This document shows positions 27,844 to 36,597 of a stretch of DNA of 64,000 nucleotides, in pieces. The stretch is taken from assembly GCF_014651075.1 (NCBI RefSeq), contig NZ_BMWE01000001.1, positions 186,001-250,000 of the forward strand, written 5' to 3'. Source of the DNA: Streptomyces djakartensis. GTDB lineage: Bacteria > Actinomycetota > Actinomycetes > Streptomycetales > Streptomycetaceae. Within the stretch, counting starts at the first letter, position 1, and every line of letters starts with the position of its first letter. Position numbers and translations under genes: made by a program. The notes under the pieces were generated by a model. That model searched no databases, had not been told where the DNA came from, and saw only the letters and a program-made list of their open reading frames with translations.

Positions 27844-27990
27844 GACTCAATCCTCAGTAAGTCGGCGCCCGGTGTGCGTCGGCGCAATCAGCGGCTTCTA
27901 TAGTGACCGAACCGGGGGGCGAATAATTCCGGGACCGGGTCCCTGGGCCCTTTTCGGGTCACTCGTCCCGGGCCTGTCTGGAGGACGATC

Positions 27991-28389
27991 ATGACGACGG
28001 CGAGCACGAGACCGCCCGAGGGCCGGTACGGCCGTACCTCGGACGAGCGCGCCGACCGCACGCTCAAGGTCGTCGGCGCCGTCCTCGCCGTGGCGCTGCT
28101 GGGACTCGTGGGCTGGTTCGGCTACCACTACGTCGCCAAGAACGAGATCAGCGCCGAGGTGATCAGCTTCGAGCCCGGCAAGGAGGCCGTGCGGGTGCAC
28201 CTGGAGGTCCGCAAGGACGCCGGCACCGACGGCTACTGCACCGTGCGCTCCCAGGCCGAGGACGGCGCCGAGGTGGGCCGTGCCGACTTCCGTTTCGCCG
28301 GCGGCGCCACCCGCATCGACAAGGTCGTCACACTGCGTACGACCTCTCCGGGTACGACGGCCGAACTGCTGGGCTGCCACGCCGGTTGA
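27991..28389 (+). CDS. DUF4307 membrane protein
   Basis: A 132-residue protein with a short Arg-rich cytoplasmic N-terminus, one membrane helix (about 25-46, LKVVGAVLAVALLGLVGWFGY) and an extracytoplasmic beta-rich domain containing two cysteines (GYCTVRS and LLGCHAG) that may pair. The family is always found beside mca and greA in actinomycetes; function unknown. GGAGGA lies 6 bases before the ATG at 27991. A TATAGT box at 27899-27904 may be its -10 element. Confidence 0.88.
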   Translation: MTTASTRPPEGRYGRTSDERADRTLKVVGAVLAVALLGLVGWFGYHYVAKNEISAEVISFEPGKEAVRVHLEVRKDAGTDGYCTVRSQAEDGAEVGRADFRFAGGATRIDKVVTLRTTSPGTTAELLGCHAG

Positions 28390-28564
28390 CGACAATGGCC
28401 CCCTGGAATAGCTAGGGCCTGACCTGCGTTGATGTGAATCTGGTCGCTTATGTCCTCCCCCTCGGGCCCCTGAATTGTTAGGCTCGTGGTTTCGCCCATC
28501 CGTGGAGGAACATGCTTCTGGGTAGGGCGATGCTTTGTATTCCCAGTACCTACGAGGAGCACCT

Positions 28565-29062
28565 GTGACCCAGACCAGCGAGAACGTCACCTGGCTGACC
28601 CAGGAGGCGTACAACAAGCTCAAGGCTGAGCTTGAGTACCTTACTGGTCCCGCGCGGGCGGAGATCTCCGCGAAGATCGCCGCGGCGCGCGAGGAGGGCG
28701 ACCTGCGTGAGAACGGCGGGTACCACGCGGCCAAGGAGGAGCAGGGCAAGCAGGAACTCCGTGTGCGCCAGCTCACCCAGCTCCTCGAGAGCGCCAAGGT
28801 CGGGGAGGCGCCCGCGGCGGACGGTGCGGTGGCGCCCGGCATGGTCGTCACCATCGCGTTCGACGGCGACGAGGACGACACGCTGACGTTCCTGCTCGCT
28901 TCCCGTGAGTACGCGAGCGCGGACATCGAGACGTACTCGCCGCAGTCGCCGCTGGGTACCGGCGTGATGGGCCACAAGGTCGGCGAGGACGCGGAGTACG
29001 AGCTGCCGAACGGCAAGAAGGCCTCGGTGAAGATTCTCAAAGCCGAGCCGTACGAGGGCTGA
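28565..29062 (+). CDS. greA: Transcription elongation factor GreA
   Basis: A 165-residue GreA. The N-terminal coiled coil (residues 5-80) carries the tip acidic pair in AREEGDLRENGGYHAAKEE, which enters the RNA-polymerase secondary channel and stimulates cleavage of backtracked RNA. The C-terminal FKBP-like domain spans about 85-163 (SPLGTGVMGHKVGED). GTG at 28565 is chosen because GAGGAGC sits 7 bases upstream and it gives the usual length. It ends in a strong hairpin terminator and has 175 bases of promoter region before it. Confidence 0.97.
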   Translation: MTQTSENVTWLTQEAYNKLKAELEYLTGPARAEISAKIAAAREEGDLRENGGYHAAKEEQGKQELRVRQLTQLLESAKVGEAPAADGAVAPGMVVTIAFDGDEDDTLTFLLASREYASADIETYSPQSPLGTGVMGHKVGEDAEYELPNGKKASVKILKAEPYEG

Positions 29063-29086
29063 CCGGCCACAGGAAGCGTTGACGTG

Positions 29087-29115
29087 CCCCCGGCGTCCAG
29101 GGACGCCGGGGGTTT
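29087..29115. terminator. Terminator between greA and the ABC exporter
   Basis: CCCCCGGCGTC pairs with GACGCCGGGGG around a 4-base loop and is followed by TTT. It lies between convergent genes and should end transcription from both sides. Confidence 0.85.
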
Positions 29116-29117
29116 GC

Positions 29118-29975
29118 TCATGCCGTCGCGGACCGGTACTTGCGCACCGCCAGCGTGCGGAAGACGACCAGGATCAGCACCGAGTAGATCAGCGAGGCCC
29201 ACACGGGGTGCTGCATGGGCCAGGCGTCGGACGGCGACTGGCCCGGGTTGGCGAACAGCACGCGGCAGGCCTGGACCGTGGCGCTGAAGGGGTTCCACTC
29301 GGCGATGTGGCGCAGCCACGGGGTCATGTGGCTGGTGTCCACGAACGCGTTCGAGATGAACGTGACCGGGAAGAGCCAGATCAGCCCGCTGGACGTGGCC
29401 GCCTCCGGCGTCCGGACGGACATGCCGATCAGGGCGCCGATCCAGGTGAACGCGTAGCCGAGCAGGAGCAGCAGGCCGAAGGCCGCGAGGACCCTGGCGG
29501 CGTTGGTGTCGCCGTCCGACCCGACGCGCCAGCCGACCAGGAGGGCGACCACCGCGAGGACGACCAGGGTGAGGGCCGTCTGCACGGAGTCGGCGAGGGT
29601 GCGGCCGGTGAGCACCGCGCCGCGTGCCATGGGCAGGGAGCGGAAGCGGTCGATGAGGCCCTTGTGCATGTCGTCGGCGATGCCGGCGCCTGAGCTCGCG
29701 GTGGCGAACGTGACGGTCTGCGCGAAGATGCCGGCCATCAGGAAGTTCTTGTAGTCGGCGGCGCTCGTGCTGCTGCCGATCTGCATGGAACCGCCGAAGA
29801 CGTAGGTGAACAGCACCACGAACATGATCGGCTGGATCAGTCCGTAGATGATCATCTCCGGGATCCGGGACATGCGGATCAGGTTGCGTTTCGCTACGAC
29901 CATCGAGTCCCGGATCGACTGGCTGACCGGGTTCGCGGCCGGCGCGACCCGCACGGTGTCGGTGACGGCGCTCAC
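29118..29975 (-). CDS. ABC-2 type permease, DrrB family
   Basis: A 285-residue membrane protein with six helices typical of ABC-2 (daunorubicin-resistance DrrB-like) exporters. It also carries the conserved GSDGD loop and the internal segment MHKGLIDRFRSLPMARGAVL. The true start is the GTG at 29975, which overlaps the ATPase stop codon (GTGA). A longer frame upstream is the shadow of the ATPase gene. With the ATPase it forms a two-gene exporter for hydrophobic drugs or lipids. Substrate is not predictable from sequence. Confidence 0.9.
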   Translation of the reverse strand: MSAVTDTVRVAPAANPVSQSIRDSMVVAKRNLIRMSRIPEMIIYGLIQPIMFVVLFTYVFGGSMQIGSSTSAADYKNFLMAGIFAQTVTFATASSGAGIADDMHKGLIDRFRSLPMARGAVLTGRTLADSVQTALTLVVLAVVALLVGWRVGSDGDTNAARVLAAFGLLLLLGYAFTWIGALIGMSVRTPEAATSSGLIWLFPVTFISNAFVDTSHMTPWLRHIAEWNPFSATVQACRVLFANPGQSPSDAWPMQHPVWASLIYSVLILVVFRTLAVRKYRSATA

Positions 29976-30949
29976 TTCACGGCCTCCTTGGCACTGTCCT
30001 CGTCCTTCGCCTCGGCCACGTGTCCCGTCAGGGACAGGAAGACGTCGTCGAGGGTCGGCCTGCGCAGGCCGATGTCGTCGATCTCGATGCCCCGCGTGTC
30101 CAGTTCCCGGATGATCTCGGCGAGGAGCTTGGCGCCGCCGGTCACGGGCACGGTGAGCTTGCGCATGTGCTCCTCGACCGTGGTGTCGCCCTTGCCGAAC
30201 CCGGTGAGGACCTCGGCGGCGGCCCGCATGTGCTCGCGCTCGTGCACCACGACCTCGACGCGCTCGCCACCGGTGCGGGCCTTGAGCTGGTCGGAGGTGC
30301 CCTTGGCGATGACCCGGCCCTGGTCGACCACCGCGATGTCGTGCGCGAGGTGGTCGGCCTCTTCCAGGTACTGGGTGGTCAGCAGCAGTGTCGTACCGCC
30401 GGAGACCAACTGCTTGATGACCTCCCACAGCTGCTGGCGGTTACGGGGGTCGAGGCCGGTCGTCGGCTCGTCCATGAACATCACGGGCGGGGAGACGACG
30501 AGGGCCGCCGCGAGGTCGAGCCGGCGGCGCATGCCTCCGGAGTAGGTCTTGGTGGGGCGGTCGGCGGCGTCCGCGAGGTGGAACTGCTCCAGCAGCTCGG
30601 CCGCACGCTCCTTCGCCGCCTTCGCCCTCATCTGGTAGAGCTGGCCGACCATCTGGAGGTTCTCGCGGCCGGTCAGATACTCGTCGACGGCCGCGAACTG
30701 GCCGGACAGGCCGATGGAGCGGCGGACGGCGTCGGGCTGCTTCAGCACGTCGATGCCCGCGACGACGGCCCGTCCGCTGTCGGGCCGCAGCAGGGTGGTC
30801 AGGCAGCGGACGGTGGTCGTCTTGCCCGCGCCGTTCGGCCCCAGCAGGCCGAGGACCGTGCCTTCGGGCACGTCGAGGTCGACGCCGTCCAAGGCTCTTA
30901 CGTCACCGAAGGTCTTGACCAGACCTTCGGCATAGATGGCGCCTGGCAT
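29972..30949 (-). CDS. ABC exporter ATP-binding protein, DrrA family
   Basis: A 325-residue ABC ATPase with Walker A GPNGAGKTT (about 38-46), signature YSGGMRRRLD, Walker B VMFMDEPTTGLD, and the DrrA-type C-terminal extension ending LTGHVAEAKDED. It powers the DrrB-like permease translated from an overlapping start. ATG at 30949 has GGAG 6 bases upstream. A near-consensus promoter whose spacer is a palindrome lies at 31008-31036, so expression is probably repressed by an inducer-sensitive regulator not encoded next to it. Confidence 0.93.
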   Translation of the reverse strand: MPGAIYAEGLVKTFGDVRALDGVDLDVPEGTVLGLLGPNGAGKTTTVRCLTTLLRPDSGRAVVAGIDVLKQPDAVRRSIGLSGQFAAVDEYLTGRENLQMVGQLYQMRAKAAKERAAELLEQFHLADAADRPTKTYSGGMRRRLDLAAALVVSPPVMFMDEPTTGLDPRNRQQLWEVIKQLVSGGTTLLLTTQYLEEADHLAHDIAVVDQGRVIAKGTSDQLKARTGGERVEVVVHEREHMRAAAEVLTGFGKGDTTVEEHMRKLTVPVTGGAKLLAEIIRELDTRGIEIDDIGLRRPTLDDVFLSLTGHVAEAKDEDSAKEAVK

Positions 30950-31007
30950 ATGAGTCTCCACGTCTTCGGGGATCGCTCCGGACAGGTGTGAGGTGCCGCA
31001 CCGACAC

Positions 31008-31036
31008 ACCATAACGCGATGTATCGCGTCTCTCAA
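31008..31036 (-). promoter_or_regulatory. Promoter/operator of the DrrAB-type exporter
   Basis: On the minus strand TTGAGA (31036-31031), exactly 17 bases, then TATGGT (31013-31008) make a strong housekeeping promoter. The spacer is the perfect 16-base palindrome ACGCGATACATCGCGT (31029-31014). A dimeric repressor there would block RNA polymerase. The ATPase start codon is about 58 bases downstream of the -10 box. Confidence 0.75.
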
Positions 31037-31097
31037 TCGGTTTTCCCGCGTCTCGTTCCGGGGAGAGAAAGGGATCTTGACCGGCCGGCGCGCCGGC

Positions 31098-32327
31098 TCA
31101 GCCCATGACCGTGTAGCCCGCCTCGCGCAGCGCCTGACCCACTTCGGCGCAGTGCGCCGGACCCTTCGTCTCCAGGTGCAGCTCCACCTCCGCCTCCGTG
31201 AGCCCGAGCCGTGGATCGGTCCGTACATGGCTCACATCGAGGACGTTAGCGTCGACCACTGACAACACGCCCAGAAGTGTGGCGAGAGCGCCCGGACGGT
31301 CCGTCAGCCGCAGCCGGACGGCCAGGTAGCGGCCCTGTGCCGTCATACCGTGCCGCAGCACCCGCTGCATCAGCACCGGGTCGACGTTGCCGCCGGACAG
31401 CACGGCCACGACCGGGCCCTCGAAGGAGCCGGGCTCGCTCAGCAGGGCCGCGACCGGGCTCGCCCCGGCCGGTTCCACGACCAGCTTGGCCCGCTCCAGG
31501 CACAGCAGCAGCGCGGCGGACAGCTCGTCCTCGCTGACCGTGCGCACCTCGTCGACCAGCTCGCCGACGATCCCGAACGGCACGTCGCCGGGCCGGCCCA
31601 CCTTGATGCCGTCGGCCATCGTCGCCGGGTTCTCGACCGCCACCGGCCGGCCCGCCGCCAGCGAGGGCGGATAGGCCGCCGCGCCCTCCGCCTGGACGCC
31701 CACGATCCGCAGATCCGGCCGCAGCGCCTTCACCGCCACCGCTATCCCGGCGGCCAGCCCGCCCCCGCCGATGCCGACGACGACCGTGCTCGCCTCGGGG
31801 CACTGCTCAAGGATCTCCAGGCCCACCGTTCCCTGGCCCGCGATGATGTCGGGGTGGTCGAAGGGGTGGATGAACACCGCACCCGTCTCGGCGGCGTACT
31901 CCTGCGCCGCGGCCAGTGTCTCGTCGACCACCTGGCCGTGCAGCCGCACCTCGGCCCCGTAGTCCCGGGTGGCGCTGACCTTGGGCAGCGGGGCGCCCTT
32001 CGGCATGAACACCGTGGAGCGCACGCCGAGCAGCGTGGACGCCAGGGCGACGCCCTGCGCGTGGTTGCCGGCGCTCGCGGCGACGACACCGGCGGCACGC
32101 TCCTCCGGCAGCAGACCGGCGATCCGCACATACGCGCCGCGCAGCTTGAACGAACCGGTCCGCTGGAGGTTCTCGCACTTGAGGTGCACCGGCGCACCGA
32201 CCATCTGGGACAGGTGCCTGCTGCCCTCCATCGCGGTCACGCGCGCCACACCCGAGAGCATCTTCTGCGCTCCGCGCACGTCGTCGAGGGTGACGGGGCG
32301 CAAGGAGTCAGCCGTGCTGTAGCTCAT
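31098..32327 (-). CDS. ilvA: Threonine ammonia-lyase (threonine dehydratase) with C-terminal ACT-like domain
   Basis: A 409-residue PLP enzyme making 2-oxobutyrate from threonine. The PLP lysine is K61 in GSFKLRG, and the phosphate-binding VGIGGGGL loop is present near 190. An ACT-like regulatory domain occupies about 330-405 (RYLAVRLRLTDRPGAL), the single-ACT layout seen in TdcB/short IlvA enzymes rather than the long biosynthetic type with two ACT units. ATG at 32327 is used; another ATG four codons upstream is possible and neither has a strong ribosome-binding site. Biosynthetic or catabolic use cannot be decided from sequence. Confidence 0.92.
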   Translation of the reverse strand: MSYSTADSLRPVTLDDVRGAQKMLSGVARVTAMEGSRHLSQMVGAPVHLKCENLQRTGSFKLRGAYVRIAGLLPEERAAGVVAASAGNHAQGVALASTLLGVRSTVFMPKGAPLPKVSATRDYGAEVRLHGQVVDETLAAAQEYAAETGAVFIHPFDHPDIIAGQGTVGLEILEQCPEASTVVVGIGGGGLAAGIAVAVKALRPDLRIVGVQAEGAAAYPPSLAAGRPVAVENPATMADGIKVGRPGDVPFGIVGELVDEVRTVSEDELSAALLLCLERAKLVVEPAGASPVAALLSEPGSFEGPVVAVLSGGNVDPVLMQRVLRHGMTAQGRYLAVRLRLTDRPGALATLLGVLSVVDANVLDVSHVRTDPRLGLTEAEVELHLETKGPAHCAEVGQALREAGYTVMG

Positions 32328-32473
32328 GTTCACCAGCATCGCAGTTCACGGACCGGAGCGACCGTTGTGACCAACCTCCGAGACCCGCTTTGCGCAGCGC
32401 CGGTACGGCTCGCCCCCCGGCCGCGTACCCTGTCCCCCAATCAGCCAGCCCTTCACGAAGTGAGCCCCCGGCC

Positions 32474-32983
32474 ATGCCCACAACACCTGAAATGTCGATG
32501 GACATGTCGCCCGTCGGTGACACCGGTCTTCTCGACACGCTGCAGCACGAGGTGGCGTTGTTCGCCCGCCGTGCCGAACAGACCCGGCTCGGCGGGGTCG
32601 GGCAGGTGCGCAACTCCATGGACCGCGCCGCGTATCTGCTGCTCAACCGGCTGCACAAGGAAGGCCCGATGGGCGTCAAGGCGCTCGCCGCGAGCATGGG
32701 CATCGACTCGTCGACGGTCACCCGGCAGGTGGCCCCGCTCGTCGACACCGGCCTGGTCAAGCGCACCTCGCACCCGGAGGACGGGCGGGCCGTGGTACTC
32801 CAGCTGTCCCCGCGCGGGCAGGCACGGCTGGAGGAAGTGCGTTCGTCCCGGCGGCAGTTGATGGCGGAACTCACCCACGACTGGGACCCGGAGGAGCGCG
32901 AGGCGTTCTGCTCGCTCCTCACGCGCTTCAACAGTGCGCTCTCCGCCCGGATGGCGGTACCGGAGACGCACTCCGGCTCCTGA
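32474..32983 (+). CDS. MarR-family transcriptional regulator
   Basis: A 169-residue MarR-type regulator with the winged helix at about 60-115 (MGVKALAASMGIDSSTVTRQVAPLVDTGLVKR) and the wing HPEDGRAVVLQLSPRG. Flanking helices form the dimer interface. It is divergent from the threonine ammonia-lyase gene. The frame opens 28 codons earlier; the ATG at 32474 (MPTTPEMSMDM) is the most reasonable start, with a further candidate at 32492. Target unknown. Confidence 0.88.
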   Translation: MPTTPEMSMDMSPVGDTGLLDTLQHEVALFARRAEQTRLGGVGQVRNSMDRAAYLLLNRLHKEGPMGVKALAASMGIDSSTVTRQVAPLVDTGLVKRTSHPEDGRAVVLQLSPRGQARLEEVRSSRRQLMAELTHDWDPEEREAFCSLLTRFNSALSARMAVPETHSGS

Positions 32984-33191
32984 GCGCGGTACGACACGGA
33001 CGTCTGAGCGCGGCTCCGGCCGCGAGGTGGCCCCGGGGCCGTGTCGTCCTCTGCGCCGAGCCGGTGCGCGGCTCTTGACCGCGTGGCCGCCCCTGGCCTG
33101 ATATGAGACCGGGTCCTGTCGTACGCGGCGTCGCGTCCGTGCCCGGCCGGGCCCGCGTCCACAGGGTCGACGGCGGGCGGGTGGAGGTGCG

Positions 33192-33695
33192 GTGCGAGAG
33201 CGGCACGCGTCCCGGGCAACCCGGCGAGCCCGCGAGTTCGAGGCGTTCGTCGCGGGCGCGGCCGGGCGGCTGCTGCACGCCGCCACGCTGCTCACCGCCG
33301 AGTCCCCGGACGACAATCCGCGCGCCCGGCGCCTGCTGACCCTGGCGCTGGCCCATACGTACGCGTCCTGGGACCGGCTGCGCGGTGAGGATCCCTACGA
33401 CCGGGCCCGCCAGCACCTGGCGACCCGCTTCGCCCGCGGCGCGTGGCACCAGCACGGCGGTCTCGGCCGCGCCCGCCCGCACCCGGGGAGCCCTCTGGCT
33501 CCGCTCACCCCGCAGGAGCGGCTGATCCTGGTGCTCAGGCTCTGCGAAGGCGTCGGCGAGGAGCAGACGGCGGCCCTGCTCGGCCTGTCGGCGGAACGGG
33601 TCCGGGCCATCTGCCACCGGGCGGCGACGACCCTGCTGCACCGCTCCCGGAACCCGGCAACGGCCGTGTCGGCCACGAAGGCGACGCCATCATGA
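33192..33695 (+). CDS. Degenerate SigE-type ECF sigma-factor-like protein
   Basis: A 167-residue protein. The N-terminal part (FEAFVAGAAGRLLHAATLLTA) resembles region 2 of the Streptomyces SigE-like ECF family, but most of the region-2 DNA-melting segment is missing or diverged. The C-terminal part (LTPQERLILVLRLCEGVGEEQTAALLGLSAERVRAICHRA) is a good region-4 helix-turn-helix. It may be a divergent sigma factor or a sigma-like regulator. It starts at GTG 33192 and its stop overlaps the next ATG (ATGA), so three genes are translationally coupled down to 34158. Confidence 0.8.
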   Translation: MRERHASRATRRAREFEAFVAGAAGRLLHAATLLTAESPDDNPRARRLLTLALAHTYASWDRLRGEDPYDRARQHLATRFARGAWHQHGGLGRARPHPGSPLAPLTPQERLILVLRLCEGVGEEQTAALLGLSAERVRAICHRAATTLLHRSRNPATAVSATKATPS

Positions 33696-33913
33696 GCGCC
33701 ACCGGCGCACGCCCCGCCGCCCGGGCCGCTCCCCCCGGAGGCGGAGACACCAACCGCCCGGACAGCGAAGCGAGGCGCGTCACCGGCGAAAGCCCCGCCG
33801 ACGTACGCCCCGCCGCACGGGGCTCCCCACCCCGGAGCGGCTTCGCCGGCCGCCCGGCCGGCGAAGCGAGCCCCTCCAGCGGAGAGAACCCCACCGGCGG
33901 GAGGCGGACATGA
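33692..33913 (+). CDS. Small Pro/Gly/Ala-rich protein, coupled to sigma-like gene
   Basis: A 73-residue reading frame that begins with ATGA overlapping the stop of the sigma-like gene and ends with ATGA overlapping the start of the next gene. The sequence is low-complexity (Pro, Gly, Ala, Arg) with no recognisable fold. Perfect coupling on both sides argues for translation, if only as a relay that carries ribosomes through. The DNA contains GC-rich inverted repeats (near 33840-33870), so it could instead be an expanded repeat that stayed in frame. Confidence 0.45.
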   Translation: MSATGARPAARAAPPGGGDTNRPDSEARRVTGESPADVRPAARGSPPRSGFAGRPAGEASPSSGENPTGGRRT

Positions 33914-34158
33914 GGGGGAACGATCGTGAGGCCGCCGTGCGGCGGCTCATGGAGCAGGCGCCGCCGCCCGTGCCGCCCGAGATCCACTCGGAGGCCGTGC
34001 GCCGGGGCGAACGCATGCTGCGGCGCAGGGCGCTCGCCCGCCGCGTGCTGTGGCTGCTGGCCTTCGCGGCGGTCGTGGCGTTCACGGTGTGGGCGCTGAC
34101 GGCCCGCCCGTGGGTGGAGCCGCCCTCGGACACGACCCCACCCCTCACCGGCTGGTGA
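33910..34158 (+). CDS. Small membrane protein in sigma-like operon
   Basis: An 82-residue protein with a charged N-terminal half (NDREAAVRRLMEQAPPPVPPE), an Arg-rich linker, one membrane helix (about 46-65, VLWLLAFAAVVAFTVWAL) and a short outer tail. The topology (cytoplasmic N-terminus, single helix) is what one expects for a minimal membrane-bound anti-sigma partner of the sigma-like gene, but no zinc motif is present, so this is only a suggestion. Coupled by ATGA overlap; converges with metB. Confidence 0.75.
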   Translation: MRGNDREAAVRRLMEQAPPPVPPEIHSEAVRRGERMLRRRALARRVLWLLAFAAVVAFTVWALTARPWVEPPSDTTPPLTGW

Positions 34159-34179
34159 CCCCGCGCGACGCTCCGGTGC

Positions 34180-35334
34180 CTAGCCGAGCGCCTGCTGCAG
34201 GTCCTCCAGCAGGTCGTCGGCGTTCTCGATGCCGACGGACAGCCGCACCAGGTCGGCGGGGACCTCGAGGGCCGAGCCGGCCGCGGACGCGTGCGTCATG
34301 CGGCCCGGGTGCTCGATCAGCGACTCGACGCCGCCCAGTGACTCGCCCAGCGTGAACACCTTGGCGCGGTTGCAGACCTCGACGGCCGCCTCCTCGCCGC
34401 CCTGGACACGGAACGAGACCATGCCGCCGAACGCCTTCATCTGCTTGGCGGCGACCTCGTGGCCGGGGTGCTCGGGCAGACCCGGGTACAGCACGCTGGT
34501 CACGCGCGCGTGCCGGGTGAGCATGTCGGCGACCCTGGCCGCGTTCTCGCTGTGCCGGTCCATCCGCACGGAGAGGGTCTTGGTGCCGCGCAGCACCAGC
34601 CAGGAGTCGAAGGGCCCGGCGACGGCGCCCATCGCGTTCTGGTGGAAGGCCAGTTCCTCGCCCAGGTCGGCGTCGGCGGTGATCAGCGCGCCGCCGACGA
34701 CGTCGGAGTGGCCGCCCATGTACTTCGTCAGCGAGTGCACGACGACGTCCGCGCCGAGCGAGAGCGGCTGCTGGAGGTAGGGCGTCGCGAAGGTGTTGTC
34801 GACGACGAGGCGGGCGCCGGCGTCCCGGGCGACCTGGGCGACGGCGGCGATGTCGGTGATGCCGAGGAGCGGGTTGGAGGGGGTCTCCACCCACACGGCC
34901 TTGGTCTTCGGGGTGATGGCGGCCCGTACGGCGGCCGGGTCGCCGGTGTCGGCGACCGACCACTCCACGCCCCAGCGGGCGACGACCTTGGCGAAGAGGC
35001 GGAACGTGCCGCCGTAGGCGTCGTTGGGGATGACCACGTGGTCGCCGGGGCTGAGCAGCGTACGCAGCAGGCAGTCCTCGGCCGCCAGTCCGGACGCGAA
35101 CGCGAGACCGCGGCGGCCGCCCTCCAGGGCGGCGAGGTTCTCCTCCAGCGCGGTCCTGGTCGGGTTGGCGCTGCGGCTGTACTCGTAGCCGCCGCGCAGG
35201 CCGCCGACGCCGTCCTGCTTGTAGGTGGAGACCTGGTAGATCGGCGGGACGACCGCGCCCGTCAGGGGGTCGGCGGTGTTGCCCGCGTGGATCGCGAGCG
35301 TCTCGAAGTGCTGACTGATGTGCCTGTCGCTCAT
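34180..35334 (-). CDS. metB: Cystathionine gamma-synthase
   Basis: A 384-residue PLP enzyme of the Cys/Met-metabolism family that joins O-acyl-homoserine and cysteine to cystathionine. The PLP lysine is K204 in HSLTKYMGGHSD. The cofactor tyrosine and arginine are in YEYSRSANPTR (50-60), and the C-terminal VRLSVGIENADDLLEDL is intact. Reverse gamma-lyase activity (cystathionine to cysteine) cannot be excluded, since the two activities share this fold. The frame runs 83 codons further upstream, but ATG at 35334 gives the normal N-terminus. It is a single-gene unit, divergent from the next gene. Confidence 0.93.
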   Translation of the reverse strand: MSDRHISQHFETLAIHAGNTADPLTGAVVPPIYQVSTYKQDGVGGLRGGYEYSRSANPTRTALEENLAALEGGRRGLAFASGLAAEDCLLRTLLSPGDHVVIPNDAYGGTFRLFAKVVARWGVEWSVADTGDPAAVRAAITPKTKAVWVETPSNPLLGITDIAAVAQVARDAGARLVVDNTFATPYLQQPLSLGADVVVHSLTKYMGGHSDVVGGALITADADLGEELAFHQNAMGAVAGPFDSWLVLRGTKTLSVRMDRHSENAARVADMLTRHARVTSVLYPGLPEHPGHEVAAKQMKAFGGMVSFRVQGGEEAAVEVCNRAKVFTLGESLGGVESLIEHPGRMTHASAAGSALEVPADLVRLSVGIENADDLLEDLQQALG

Positions 35335-35478
35335 GGGCACCGAGGGTAATGCGCCGACGCGGCGAGTGCCGGGCAAGCGGCGATGCGGGCCCGGTCCGTA
35401 GCTGCGGAGTGCGGCGGGTTTTCCACAGCTTCGGGACCACGTTGGCCAATTGTCGGCGCGGTCTGGTTCGCTTGTCGC

Positions 35479-36597
35479 ATGGAGATTCTCTGGGTCCTGA
35501 TGGCACTGGTCATGCTGGGCTTCGTGCTGCTTCCCTTCCTGCGGCGCCGTCGCGGTGCGGTCGGCCTGGTCTCGCCCGACCACCCGGACGCCGCGGACCC
35601 GGCGAACTACGGCTTCGTCCGCGAGGAGCAGCTCGACATCCGCATGCCCGGGCCCGACCAGGACCTGCTGGACGTCCTGGACGTGGTGCAGCGCACGCAG
35701 GACTACCGCGCCGCCCAGCAGCTCCTCGCGGGCACCGAGACCGAGGGCGAGCAGCGCTGGCAGCGCGTCCAGGCCTTCGCGGGCGCGGCCTCACTGGAGC
35801 TGCAGCAGCGGCCCGGCGGGTTGGGCGAGTCGCCCGGCGGGCAGTGGCTGCGGGTGTGGCGGGCCGAGGCGCCGAAGGACGCGGGCGGCGCGGCGGTGCA
35901 CGCCGAGTTCCTGGTGCAGCAGGCGTGGCGGACGGCGTCGCCCGGCACGGATGAGTTCCGGATCATCATGGAGGAGGCGAAGGCGGCGTGCGGCGACGCG
36001 GCGCTGCTGGCCCCCGGCGACCCGATCCCGTACATCGTCGAACTGTCCGTGGCCCGCGGGCTGGGCTACTCGCAGAAGGACTTCGAGCAGCTGTGGCTGA
36101 AGATCCTGGACCGTGCTCCCGCCCACATGGGGGCGCATCTGGCCGCCCTGCACTACTGGTGCGAGAAGTGGCACGGCTCGCGCGAGCTGGCGTACTCGTT
36201 CGCGGAGGCCGCGGCGGCCCGGGCCCCCAAGGGCTCCCTGCTGGCGGCGATGCCGCTCTTCGCGGTGTTCGAGCACCTGCCCGAGGTGACCCTGGTCAGC
36301 AGCTTCTGGCAGACGGAGGTCGTCACGAAGGCGGTGCACGGCGCGCTGCACGCGGTGCACTCGGCCCGCCCGGACGACCCGATGCTGGCGCACGTGCGGC
36401 ACATGCTGGTCTTCTTCCTGGTCCGCGGCGAGCGCTGGTCGGAGGCCATGAACCAGCTGGTGCACATAGACGGGCACGTCGGTGCCCTGCCGTGGACGCT
36501 GTCGGCCGACCCGGCGGGGGAGTTCGCGGTGTACCGGGCGCTGGCGGTGGCGGGCTACGAGGCGAACGGCGGCAGCCCCGCGAGCCTGCCCCACTGA
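35479..36597 (+). CDS. Membrane-anchored hypothetical protein with helical repeat body
   Basis: A 372-residue protein with an N-terminal membrane anchor (residues 1-20, MEILWVLMALVMLGFVLLPF) followed by a basic stop-transfer stretch and a soluble, largely helical cytoplasmic domain reminiscent of TPR-like arrays (residues 65-360, with repeated WHGSRELAYSFAEAAA-type helices). I recognise no catalytic motif. It is conserved next to metB and msrA in Streptomyces as far as I recall. Single gene with its own promoter region; 192 bases separate it from msrA. Confidence 0.82.
   Translation: MEILWVLMALVMLGFVLLPFLRRRRGAVGLVSPDHPDAADPANYGFVREEQLDIRMPGPDQDLLDVLDVVQRTQDYRAAQQLLAGTETEGEQRWQRVQAFAGAASLELQQRPGGLGESPGGQWLRVWRAEAPKDAGGAAVHAEFLVQQAWRTASPGTDEFRIIMEEAKAACGDAALLAPGDPIPYIVELSVARGLGYSQKDFEQLWLKILDRAPAHMGAHLAALHYWCEKWHGSRELAYSFAEAAAARAPKGSLLAAMPLFAVFEHLPEVTLVSSFWQTEVVTKAVHGALHAVHSARPDDPMLAHVRHMLVFFLVRGERWSEAMNQLVHIDGHVGALPWTLSADPAGEFAVYRALAVAGYEANGGSPASLPH

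Noticed and set aside
28390..28564. A riboswitch or attenuator before greA.
   Set aside because: No stable conserved fold or known aptamer sequence is visible. The segment looks like an ordinary, slightly AT-richer promoter region.
33692..33913. Treating the middle frame of the sigma-like operon as certainly a gene.
   Set aside because: Low complexity and GC-rich repeats make it uncertain; it was kept only with low confidence because of the double start-stop overlap.
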